Shown here piece by piece: positions 1-7,461 of a stretch of DNA of 31,797 bases. This DNA is from JAVBLT01 sp031553315. GTDB lineage: Bacteria > Verrucomicrobiota > Kiritimatiellia > RFP12 > DVOR01. Each line of letters starts with the position of its first letter. Position 1 is the first letter of the stretch. The notes under the pieces were generated by a model. It was not told the origin of the DNA and ran no database searches. It saw nothing but the letters and a program-made list of their open reading frames with translations. The stretch lies in NCBI GenBank assembly GCA_031553315.1, contig JAVBLT010000028.1, positions 1 through 31,797 of the forward strand, in the 5' to 3' direction. The translations under genes were made by a program, and so were the position numbers.

Positions 1-151
1 GGTCAGTCACTCGTGGTTCAATCGGTTTCGAAAAATTCACGTCCGTTATGAGAAGCAAACACAATCCTATCTCGCACTGTTGCATTTTGCAGCCGCAATC
101 ATCACTTTTCGAAAAACCGGAATTATTTACGGATAAATTCTAAATATGCTC
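1..151 (+). mobile_element. Right end of an IS5-family insertion sequence (partial)
   Basis: The window opens inside an insertion sequence: a transposase C-terminus ends at 136 and is followed by a short AT-rich tail. Read outward on the minus strand, the tail begins GAGCATATTTAGAATTTATC (151 down to 132), which looks like a terminal inverted repeat. It is followed outside by TAA (152-154), a plausible 3-bp TNA target duplication. GAG-type ends with TNA duplications are known for the IS1031-type subgroup of IS5. The left end lies outside the window, so the repeat pair and the duplication cannot be confirmed here. Confidence 0.7.
2..136 (+). CDS. IS5-family transposase, C-terminal fragment (cut by window edge)
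   Basis: The frame is open from base 2 to the TAA at 134-136 and encodes 44 residues, starting VSHSWFNRFRKIHVRYEK and continuing with a hydrophobic helix containing LALLHFAAAI. The pattern of a conserved W-F-N-R-F-R-K, a tyrosine-glutamate pair, then a short helical end is typical of the C-terminus of IS5-family (DDE_Tnp_1) transposases, where the catalytic glutamate lies just upstream. The catalytic residues are outside the window. Base composition is lower in GC than the neighbouring gene, as expected for a mobile element. Family-level assignment is by eye and subgroup is inferred from the terminal repeat. Confidence 0.75.
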   Translation, partial: VSHSWFNRFRKIHVRYEKQTQSYLALLHFAAAIITFRKTGIIYG

Positions 152-3100
152 TAACGGATCATCAGGCGGGCGCCGGGGCGTTTGGTCTGGTAGGTCGCGG
201 TCAAGGTCACGGTTCCGGGGGCGGAAAGGCTGACGCTGGTATTGGGGCTGGCGGGGTTGAAGTTTGCTCCCAGGGCGGCGCCGGCGGGTGAAACGGTCCA
301 CCCGGCGAAGATCTGGCCGGCGGGGGCCTGGGCGGCGGTGATGCCGGTCTCCATGCCGGGGCCGGGGAGGATCACGGCGCCGTAGCCGCCGTTGACGAGG
401 ATTTTGTAGAGGGGGATGTCGGCAAAGACGGCGGTGTAGGCGGCGTTTTCGGCGGGCATGGTGACGGTGGCGACGGCGGCGGTGGAGGTGCTGAGGGCGC
501 TCATGGGGGCGCCTTCCCAGCGAACGAAGCGTTTGCCTTCGGCTTCCACGGCGGCGATCATGGTGGTCTGCCCGGGGAGGATCACATCGGCGGATCCGGT
601 GCCGCCGTTGACGGTGAGGCTGTAGACGGGCGGGGGGTTGTAGACGGGGCGGATGCCGCTGGTGAAGGTGTCATCGATGGTGTTTTTGTTGTAGGACACG
701 CGCGAGGCGTTACGGCACTCAAGGGTATCGGAGGTGTAGTTGCCGCCGCGCACCCAGGCGATGGTGTTGGTCTTGTTGGCGATCAGTGTCCATTCGTCGA
801 CGTTGCCGAGCATGTCGTAGAGGCCCCAGGCGTTGGGTGCTTTTGCACCCACGGGCTGAGCGGCGGCGGCATTGGCTTTGCACCAGGCGGCGGCTTTGGC
901 ATAGGTGTCGGCGGTGGCTTGGGTGACTTCCTGGGGGGCGTTGTAATAGGCGTGGGGGCTTCCGGCGCGGCAGGCGTATTCCCATTGTTCTTCGGTGGCG
1001 AGTGAGAACCCGGCGAGCCCGGTCTTGGTGTTCAAAAGGGGAACGGCGGTGCCTGTCGCATAGGTGTAGCTGACGCCGGAATAGGGTCTTGAAGCCGCTG
1101 TGGTGGTGGAGATCGCTCCCAAATAATACCACTGACCCTGGGTTATTTCATACACGCCGATATAAAAGGGCTGATCGAGGGTCACTTCATGCGCGGCCTG
1201 ATCATTTCTGCAGTAGTTTGTCTGACCGCCGGCGAGCTTGCGTTCAAGGGCATTGGTGGCGGTGCCCATGGTGAAGGTTCCGGGCTCAATGCGCCGGAGC
1301 ACCAGGTTGACAAGGTAGCGGTTGTTGGTGTCGGAAGGCAATGCGCCGGCAAAGGTGAGCGGAAGGGTGGGCACATTGTTGGTTAAGCCGAAGATGGCGT
1401 AATCGCCTTTGAGCCTGTAGGTGGCGGTGAGGGTGATGTTGCTGGCGGAGGTGAAGTTGCCGGGCACGGTGAAGGAGACGCCGGTGGCGGAGGCGCCGTT
1501 GAGCGAAAGGGTGGAGGGGGTGGCTTCCCAGCGGTGGAAGTCGTAGCCGAAGGGGGCGGGGTTGGCCTGGGCGCTGACGGTTTGGCCGGGCTGGGCGGCG
1601 GTCGCGCTGGCGGTGCCTTTGACCGCGTTGACCGGCACGAGGGTGCCGCGCGAATCTTTCCAGGTGGCGGTGACGGAGACGCCTTGGGCGGGCATGGTCA
1701 CGATGGTCTCGAAGGCGGTGGGTGCAAACTCGGCGCCCAGGCTGGCGGCGGGTGTTACAACCCATGTGTCGAAGACGAGTGAATCGGGGCCGGTTTGGGC
1801 GGCGCGGATGGTGATTTTGGCGCCTTGGGGGAAGTAGCCGCCGCCGGTGCCGCCGCGGACGTCGAGCAAGAGCCCGGAGGCGTAGGTGGCGGTGAGGGTG
1901 ACGGCTTTGCCGGGCACGGTGAGGGTGGTGGAGGGCGAGGTGGCGGAGAAATCGGCGCCAAGCGCGGCGCCGGCGGGGGAGACGGTCCACGCGCTGAAGG
2001 AGTAGCCGGCGGGGGCCGGGTTGGCGGCGATGGCGACTTGGCTGCCTTCGCCGTAGGCGCCGGTGCCGGAACCGTTGACGACCACGACCTGGCGGATGGC
2101 GGGCAGGGTGAGCTGGAGGCGGAAGCCGGCCTGGGCGGAGGAAAGGGCCGATTTGCGGGTGGCGGAGCGGCAATCGGAGGCGGCGGAATCGTACCTGCCG
2201 CCGCGCAGGACGTAGTAACTGCCCCACACGGTCAGGGGGTCTGTCGCCGGGTCGCTTTTGGAGGTGGTGTATTGGTCGCGGCACCACTCGGCGGCGTTGC
2301 CGTGCATGTCGTAAAGGCCGGCGGCGTTGGGGAGCCTGGCGGCGACTTGAAGGACGGTGTTGGTGGCGTAGACGCCGAGGGTATCGAGGTTCGGGTCGCG
2401 GAGCACGGTCGCGGGGGTGATGGTGGTGCCGTTGTTCCAGCTTCCGGCGGTGCCCGCGCGGCAGGCGATTTCCCACTCGGCATCGGTCGGGAGGTCGGCC
2501 CGGGCGGTCAGCGCGCCGAGGCGTTCCTGAATGGCGCCCATAAAGCTGCCGGCGGTGGGGGTGGCGGCGGGGGAGGTCGTTCCGCGGATGGAGACGTAAT
2601 CGGTCACCATGGGCAAACGGGGGTTTGCGACGGTTTCCGCGTCGGGCGTCATCATCCGCGCCCAGTGCGCGCGCGTGATCTCGGTCACGCTGATGTAGCG
2701 GTCGCTCGTGAGGGTCACATCGTGCAGGGTCTCGTAATCGGCGGAACGCCCGGCCTCGCCGGCAGGGCTGCCGATGGTTGTGGCGCCGGCGGGGAAGAGG
2801 CGCAGGAGCACATGGGTCTCTTTGTATTTCACCGGCAGGGGATAGGCCACGCGGGTCAGCGGCTCAACGGTCAGGGAGGGGGAGAAGTAGTTGACGTCGA
2901 CCGAGAGGAAGTTTCCCGAAACGACCCATGAGGAGGTGAGCGCGAGGTTGCCCGCGGGCATGGTGACGGTGGTCGAGGCGGCGGCGGGGTTGAAATCGTC
3001 GCCGGGGGAGAGCGTATCGGGGAGCGAGGTCCATTCGCTGAAGGTCAGGCCGGGGGTGGGCGGCACGGCGGTGACGGCGACGCTCTGCCCGGCGGGATAA

Positions 3101-3927
3101 GCGCCGTGCACGGCGCCGTCGACCGTGAGGGTGTAGGTTTGCTCCGCCTGCGGCACATAGCACACGCGAAGCGCGGCGCGCCCCTGAAGGGTTACATTGG
3201 CAGACCAGCCTTTTGCCGATTCCGCCGTGCAGTCCAAAGCCGTGCTCCACCAATCGCCGCCCATCATGAAGAGATCATTTCCGGCGGTTGCGAGCTCGGA
3301 GGCGTTGCCGTGCATGTTGTACAGGCCGAGCGAGCTGGCGGGATAATCCACGCCGACGGCTTTCGGCGGAACCTGATATTGGTTGAACCAGGCATCGCCA
3401 GGCAGAAGCGAGTCGGCCCCGCCGTCGGCAAGCGTATAGGGTTCGGTATAGGCGCGCCCGTGGGCGGCAAAGCTCCACTCGTTTGTTGTGGGAAAACGGA
3501 AGACCCCGGAGAGCGACGACGCCTTTCTTTCGTTGAGCCGATCGAGAATCTGCTGCGCGGTGGTCTGGTTAAAAGGAGAATCGGTCGCGTTGCACGCCGG
3601 CTGCACGGACGTGTTGGAACCGCCCGTCAACGCCGCCCGCTGCGCGGCGGTCAATTCAAACACGCCCAGGTAATAGGTATGGGCAACGCCGATCCCGCCC
3701 ACGCTTCCCTTCTCGACCCGGCGCAAGGGCAGAATCGCGGTTTTGGCCTCATCTTCAAGCGCTTCAAGATAAGCTTTTCCGCGAGCCGCCGTTGTCGCGG
3801 TATATTCCACTCCGCCCGTGGCGAGGTCAATGAAAATGTATTCGCCGGTCTGGGCGGTGAGGGCGGGGGCGTGAAAAAGGGAAAGCCCCGCGAGAAACGA
3901 GAAAAAAAGGTGTTTGAACGCGCGCAT
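151..3927 (-). CDS. Giant secreted protein with three SUMF1/FGE-like modules and six InlB-type repeats
   Basis: 1258 residues. An N-terminal signal peptide (about 1-26, ending PALTAQ) predicts export. Modules in order: SUMF1-like about 28-258, InlB B-repeat-like about 264-335, SUMF1-like 375-606, three InlB-like repeats (612-683, 686-756, 762-838), SUMF1-like 870-1096, and two more InlB-like repeats (1100-1169, 1173-1246). Each SUMF1 module has the G-L-Y-[ND]-M-[HL]-G-N core and the late Gly-Gly...Cys motif. In all three the first catalytic cysteine of true formylglycine-generating enzyme is serine (S228, S581, S1066) while the second cysteine is kept (C233, C586, C1071). Formylglycine synthesis is therefore unlikely, and a binding or surface role is inferred. 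The start follows a strong AAGGAGGAG. The TAG stop sits at the IS5 junction, so the C-terminus may be truncated. Confidence 0.85.
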   Translation of the reverse strand: MRAFKHLFFSFLAGLSLFHAPALTAQTGEYIFIDLATGGVEYTATTAARGKAYLEALEDEAKTAILPLRRVEKGSVGGIGVAHTYYLGVFELTAAQRAALTGGSNTSVQPACNATDSPFNQTTAQQILDRLNERKASSLSGVFRFPTTNEWSFAAHGRAYTEPYTLADGGADSLLPGDAWFNQYQVPPKAVGVDYPASSLGLYNMHGNASELATAGNDLFMMGGDWWSTALDCTAESAKGWSANVTLQGRAALRVCYVPQAEQTYTLTVDGAVHGAYPAGQSVAVTAVPPTPGLTFSEWTSLPDTLSPGDDFNPAAASTTVTMPAGNLALTSSWVVSGNFLSVDVNYFSPSLTVEPLTRVAYPLPVKYKETHVLLRLFPAGATTIGSPAGEAGRSADYETLHDVTLTSDRYISVTEITRAHWARMMTPDAETVANPRLPMVTDYVSIRGTTSPAATPTAGSFMGAIQERLGALTARADLPTDAEWEIACRAGTAGSWNNGTTITPATVLRDPNLDTLGVYATNTVLQVAARLPNAAGLYDMHGNAAEWCRDQYTTSKSDPATDPLTVWGSYYVLRGGRYDSAASDCRSATRKSALSSAQAGFRLQLTLPAIRQVVVVNGSGTGAYGEGSQVAIAANPAPAGYSFSAWTVSPAGAALGADFSATSPSTTLTVPGKAVTLTATYASGLLLDVRGGTGGGYFPQGAKITIRAAQTGPDSLVFDTWVVTPAASLGAEFAPTAFETIVTMPAQGVSVTATWKDSRGTLVPVNAVKGTASATAAQPGQTVSAQANPAPFGYDFHRWEATPSTLSLNGASATGVSFTVPGNFTSASNITLTATYRLKGDYAIFGLTNNVPTLPLTFAGALPSDTNNRYLVNLVLRRIEPGTFTMGTATNALERKLAGGQTNYCRNDQAAHEVTLDQPFYIGVYEITQGQWYYLGAISTTTAASRPYSGVSYTYATGTAVPLLNTKTGLAGFSLATEEQWEYACRAGSPHAYYNAPQEVTQATADTYAKAAAWCKANAAAAQPVGAKAPNAWGLYDMLGNVDEWTLIANKTNTIAWVRGGNYTSDTLECRNASRVSYNKNTIDDTFTSGIRPVYNPPPVYSLTVNGGTGSADVILPGQTTMIAAVEAEGKRFVRWEGAPMSALSTSTAAVATVTMPAENAAYTAVFADIPLYKILVNGGYGAVILPGPGMETGITAAQAPAGQIFAGWTVSPAGAALGANFNPASPNTSVSLSAPGTVTLTATYQTKRPGARLMIR

Positions 3928-3930
3928 AGT

Positions 3931-3939
3931 CTCCTCCTT
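3931..3939 (-). promoter_or_regulatory. Strong Shine-Dalgarno of the SUMF1/InlB gene
   Basis: On the minus strand AAGGAGGAG lies 3 bases before the ATG at 3927-3925. It is the strongest ribosome binding site in the window and fixes the start. Confidence 0.8.
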
Positions 3940-3950
3940 ATACGCCGCGC

Positions 3951-3979
3951 ATCATATAATAAAACGGGGGGGGAAACAA
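3951..3979 (-). promoter_or_regulatory. Promoter of the SUMF1/InlB gene with a C8 tract in its spacer
   Basis: On the minus strand TTGTTT (3979-3974) and TATGAT (3956-3951) are separated by exactly 17 bases. The spacer begins with eight consecutive C (3973-3966). The same hexamer pair with the same spacing occurs upstream of the SemiSWEET gene (30726-30754), which supports reading it as a housekeeping promoter. Homopolymer slippage would change the spacing and so the promoter strength. Confidence 0.55.
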
Positions 3980-4032
3980 TGCTTATTTTTCGCTCACGCC
4001 GATACCCGGCAATGAAAAAATAATGTTGAGGG

Positions 4033-4061
4033 TTGTCAGGATGACCAAATTGTGATATGTT
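4033..4061 (+). promoter_or_regulatory. Probable promoter of tig
   Basis: TTGTCA (4033-4038) and TATGTT (4056-4061) are spaced by 17 bases, with a TG one base before the -10 (extended -10). A 6-bp hairpin (CCGACT 4065-4070 / AGTCGG 4077-4082) lies at or just after the expected transcription start and would be part of the leader. About 100 bases of leader separate it from the start codon. Confidence 0.5.
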
Positions 4062-4165
4062 TGACCGACTTTTTGGAGTCGGTTTCAGTTAACGGGGCCG
4101 CCTCTTTGATTGAAAGACGAATTTAGTGTGCCGAAAACCCCTTGCGGGAAGGAACAGGGAACAGA

Positions 4166-5449
4166 ATGAAGACTGATTTGGAAAAGGTAAACGCCTGCCG
4201 GGTTAAACTCGCCATCCATGCCGAGGCCGCCGATATCAAGGACGCATGCAGCGGGGTGAAGCAGGCCTTTCAAAAGGAAGCGAAAGTGCCCGGATTCCGC
4301 CCCGGCAAGGCTCCCTGGCCGATGATCGAAAAGATGTATGGCGATTCTTATAAAAAGGAACTCGACCAGCGCGTGCTTCAGGTCTGCTACAGCAAAGCCT
4401 TGAAATCGATCGAACCCGCGCTCGACGTCTGTGACGTGGTCGATGTGAAGGATCTCGACGTGACGCCCGGCCAGGGCATGACCTGCACGGTGCTGATCGA
4501 CCTCAACCCCGAGGTGAAGGCGCCCGACCTGAAGAAAATGAACGTCAAGGCCGCGGAAGCCGCGGTGGCCGATGAAGCCGTGGAAGAACGCATCACCCAC
4601 CTGCGCGGCATGGTCGCGGGTTACGAAAACGCCTCCGACGACGATACCGTGACCGAAAACGACCTGCTCGCCATCGCGTTCACGAGCGACGTGCCCCCGG
4701 AAGAGGTGGATGAAGACGCCCGCCACTGGGTCAAGGACGACGAATACTGGGTTCAGCTCCGCGAAGACGCCTTCATCCCCGAGCTTCGCGAAGCGCTCGT
4801 CGGCAAGAAAAAGAACGTCGAAATCAAGCACAAAGTCAAGTATCCCGCCGATTTCCATGTGAAGGCCCTCGCCGGCAAAACGGTGAATTACCTGATCACG
4901 ATCAAGCATTTCCGCAAACAGAAACCCGCCACCGACGAGGTGCTCATCCAGCGCATGGGCGTGGCCGATATGACCGAGCTTCAGGCGAAAATCCGCGAGA
5001 ACCTCATGCAGACCGCGGAAGCTGCGGAGGAGAGCCGCATCACCAATGAAATCGTCGATTACCTGATCGGCGCCGTTTCCTTCGACCTGCCCGAAACCGC
5101 GCTGGGCACCGCCGTGCGCGATGAAGTGCAGCGCATGCTCGGCAACCTGCGCGATGTTTCCGAAGATGAGCTCAAGCAGCACGAAAAGGAAATTATCGAC
5201 GCCGCCAAAAAGGCCGCCGAACGCCGCGTGCGCCTGCGCTACCTCGCTCAGGCCGTCGCCAAAGCCGAAGAAATCAAGCTCTCCAAGGAAGAGATCGACG
5301 CCGCTCTCACCAAGACCGCACAGGCCGTGAAGCTCAGCGTGCCCGAGACTCTCCGCCGCCTTCAGGACAATGACCGCCTCGACGAATTCCTCACCGATGA
5401 GCTCGTTGCCAAGGTGCTCAAGATTTTGCGCGACCGTTGCGCGAAGTAA
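4166..5449 (+). CDS. tig: Trigger factor (ribosome-associated chaperone)
   Basis: 427 residues, the usual length. Trigger factor docks at the ribosomal exit tunnel and shields nascent chains. The ribosome-binding signature GFRPGKAP is at residues 43-50, the same place as in E. coli. The middle (about 150-245) aligns with the FKBP-type prolyl isomerase domain by its end (FIPELREALVGKKK, then ALAGKTVNY), but the glycine-rich IDFxGxxDGxxFxGG core is replaced by acidic sequence, so isomerase activity is doubtful. A long helical C-terminal domain follows. The ATG at 4166 is preferred over an upstream TTG at 4142 because AGGGA lies 5 bases before it and the family N-terminus begins there. tig next to clpP and clpX is a widely conserved order, and a terminator follows. 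Confidence 0.95.
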   Translation: MKTDLEKVNACRVKLAIHAEAADIKDACSGVKQAFQKEAKVPGFRPGKAPWPMIEKMYGDSYKKELDQRVLQVCYSKALKSIEPALDVCDVVDVKDLDVTPGQGMTCTVLIDLNPEVKAPDLKKMNVKAAEAAVADEAVEERITHLRGMVAGYENASDDDTVTENDLLAIAFTSDVPPEEVDEDARHWVKDDEYWVQLREDAFIPELREALVGKKKNVEIKHKVKYPADFHVKALAGKTVNYLITIKHFRKQKPATDEVLIQRMGVADMTELQAKIRENLMQTAEAAEESRITNEIVDYLIGAVSFDLPETALGTAVRDEVQRMLGNLRDVSEDELKQHEKEIIDAAKKAAERRVRLRYLAQAVAKAEEIKLSKEEIDAALTKTAQAVKLSVPETLRRLQDNDRLDEFLTDELVAKVLKILRDRCAK

Positions 5450-5467
5450 CACTTAGGCGTTGACCTG

Positions 5468-5511
5468 AAAGGGAGCTTCCGCCTAAGGCGGCGCTCCCTT
5501 TGTTTGTCTTA
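5468..5511 (+). terminator. Rho-independent terminator after tig
   Basis: AAAGGGAGC (5468-5476) pairs with GCTCCCTTT (5493-5501), and inside it CCGCC (5479-5483) pairs with GGCGG (5487-5491) around a TAA loop. A T-rich tail (TTTGTTTGTCTT) follows. No clear promoter is seen in the 35 bases before clpP, so leaky termination or readthrough may set the tig:clpP ratio. Confidence 0.85.
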
Positions 5512-5536
5512 AACCGTTTTATTGAAAGGATTTACC

Positions 5537-6151
5537 ATGAGAAAAGACCCTGAAACCAGCATGCTTGTGCCCATCGTGGTGGAACAGACCAGCCGCGGCG
5601 AGCGTTCTTACGACATCTACTCCCGCCTGCTCATCGACCGCATCATTTTCCTCGGCACCCCGATCGACGACACGGTAGCCAACCTCGTGATCGCCCAGCT
5701 GCTCTTCCTTCAATCCCAGGATCCGAAGAAAGACATCTCCATCTACATCAACTCCCCCGGGGGCGTGGTCACCGCCGGCCTCGCGATTTACGACACGATT
5801 CAGTTCCTCTCCTGCGATGTGGCCACCTATTGCGTGGGCCAGGCCGCCAGCATGGGCGCCGTGCTCATGGCCGCCGGAACCAAAGGCAAACGCTTCGCCC
5901 TGCCCAATGCCCGCATCATGATTCACCAGCCCCTGGGCGGCGCCGAAGGCCAATGCTCCGACATCCAGATCCAGGCGCAGGAAATCCAGCGCATGAAAGA
6001 CAGCCTCAACGGCATCCTCGCCCGCCACACCGGCAAACCCATTGAGCAGATCCTCAGAGACACCGACCGCGACACCTTCCTTTCCGCCGCCGAAGCCCAG
6101 GCCTACGGCCTCGTGGATCAGGTCGTTTCAAAACCCCCGGCCCAGCCTTAA
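5537..6151 (+). CDS. clpP: ATP-dependent Clp protease proteolytic subunit
   Basis: 204 residues. ClpP forms the double-heptamer serine peptidase chamber fed by ClpX. The catalytic triad is visible as Ser105 (GQAASMGA), His130 (IMIHQPLGG) and Asp179 (TDRDTFLS). The oxyanion-strand signature INSPGG is at 71-76. The ATG at 5537 has AAAGGA 6 bases upstream, and an in-frame TTG at 5522 would add five residues without support. The gene lies between a terminator and clpX (16-base gap), so clpP and clpX are very likely cotranscribed. Confidence 0.97.
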   Translation: MRKDPETSMLVPIVVEQTSRGERSYDIYSRLLIDRIIFLGTPIDDTVANLVIAQLLFLQSQDPKKDISIYINSPGGVVTAGLAIYDTIQFLSCDVATYCVGQAASMGAVLMAAGTKGKRFALPNARIMIHQPLGGAEGQCSDIQIQAQEIQRMKDSLNGILARHTGKPIEQILRDTDRDTFLSAAEAQAYGLVDQVVSKPPAQP

Positions 6152-6167
6152 TTCCCCGGAGAGAAAA

Positions 6168-7457
6168 ATGGCTTCCAAAAAAGACAAATCCGACCCCAAA
6201 ACCTGCTCCTTCTGCGGCCGCCCCCTCGAAGATGTGACCGACTATGTGATCAGCCCGCTGACCGACGCCCCGCTCTGCACCGATTGCCTCGACCAGTGCC
6301 ATGTGTTTATCGAGCAGACGCGCGGCGCCAAAAAGCGCGGGCGCGGCGCCGCCCAGGCGCCCCTGAAGGTGCCCGTTCCGGCCAAAATCAAGGCCTTCCT
6401 CGACGAATACGTGATCGGCCACGACCCGGTGAAGAAAACGCTCGCCGTGGCGGTTTACAACCACTACCGCCGCCTGGAGCAGAAAGTCGGCAAAAAAGGC
6501 GATGTGTTTTCCGATGTCGAAATCGAGAAAAGCAACATCCTGCTGGTGGGCCCCACCGGCTGCGGCAAGACTCTCTTCGCCAAAACCCTCGCCAAAATGC
6601 TCGACGTGCCCTTCGCAATCGCCGACGCCACGACCGTGACCGAAGCCGGCTACGTGGGCGAAGATGTGGAAAACATCCTCCTCTACCTCCTCCAGGCGGC
6701 CGATATGGATGTGGAGCGCGCCGCCCGCGGCATCGTCTACATCGACGAAATCGACAAAATCGCCCGTCACACCGAAAACACCTCCATCACCCGCGACGTC
6801 TCCGGCGAAGGCGTGCAGCAGGCCCTCCTCAAAATCATCGAAGGCACCGTCAGCCGCGTGCCCGAAAAGGGCGGCCGCAAACACCCCCAGCAGGATTACA
6901 TCGAGCTCGACACCTCCAACATCCTCTTCATCTGCGGCGGCGCCTTCGTGGGGCTCGACGAAGCCATCCGCCGGCGCACCGGCAGCAAAAACATCGGCTA
7001 CGTGAAGCACGCCGCAAAAGAGGAAACGCTTGAAAAGGAACAGCTCGGCCAGCTCCAGCCCGAGGATCTCATCCACTTCGGCCTCATTCCCGAATTCGTG
7101 GGCCGCCTGCCCGTGCTCGCCCGCATGCAAGAATTGACCGAACCCGACCTGGTGCGCATTCTCACCGAGCCCAAAAACTGCATTGTGAAGCAATACCAGA
7201 AGCTCATGAGCATGAGCAACGTGGAGCTGACGTTCGAGCCCGAGGCGCTCTCCGCCATCGCCCGCCAGGCCATCCGCCGCAAAACCGGCGCCCGCGGCCT
7301 GCGCTCGATCATGGAACAGCTCATGACGGAGGTCATGTACGAAGCCCCCAGCCGCACCGACCTCGCCGCCATTCACGTGACCGCCGAGATGGTCGCCCAG
7401 CAGCTCGCCCGCCCCGGCGCCATGCTCGACCTGATTGCCCCCGCGAAAAAGGATTAA
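6168..7457 (+). CDS. clpX: ATP-dependent Clp protease ATP-binding subunit ClpX
   Basis: 429 residues, AAA+ unfoldase partner of ClpP. The N-terminal zinc-binding domain shows Cys13, Cys16, Cys37 and Cys40. The Walker A GPTGCGKT, pore loop GYVGED, Walker B IVYIDEID and the GARGLRSI sensor-2 box follow in order. The ClpP-docking loop, normally Ile-Gly-Phe, reads Ile-Gly-Tyr (SKNIGYVK). The ATG at 6168 has GGAGAG 4 bases upstream and starts directly before the zinc domain; the frame is open further upstream but that part overlaps clpP in another frame and is unrelated to the family. Only 4 bases separate it from nfo. Confidence 0.97.
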   Translation: MASKKDKSDPKTCSFCGRPLEDVTDYVISPLTDAPLCTDCLDQCHVFIEQTRGAKKRGRGAAQAPLKVPVPAKIKAFLDEYVIGHDPVKKTLAVAVYNHYRRLEQKVGKKGDVFSDVEIEKSNILLVGPTGCGKTLFAKTLAKMLDVPFAIADATTVTEAGYVGEDVENILLYLLQAADMDVERAARGIVYIDEIDKIARHTENTSITRDVSGEGVQQALLKIIEGTVSRVPEKGGRKHPQQDYIELDTSNILFICGGAFVGLDEAIRRRTGSKNIGYVKHAAKEETLEKEQLGQLQPEDLIHFGLIPEFVGRLPVLARMQELTEPDLVRILTEPKNCIVKQYQKLMSMSNVELTFEPEALSAIARQAIRRKTGARGLRSIMEQLMTEVMYEAPSRTDLAAIHVTAEMVAQQLARPGAMLDLIAPAKKD

Positions 7458-7461
7458 CGCC

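Noticed and set aside
1286..2476. 396-codon minus-strand frame inside the SUMF1/InlB gene, rich in Arg and Pro
   Set aside because: A frame-shifted reading of the same strand as the real gene, with extreme Arg/Pro composition; no sign of a programmed frameshift.
4085..5452. Long minus-strand open frame antisense to tig (455 codons)
   Set aside because: It mirrors the full length of trigger factor, has no ribosome site or family motif, and arises from GC-rich codon bias.
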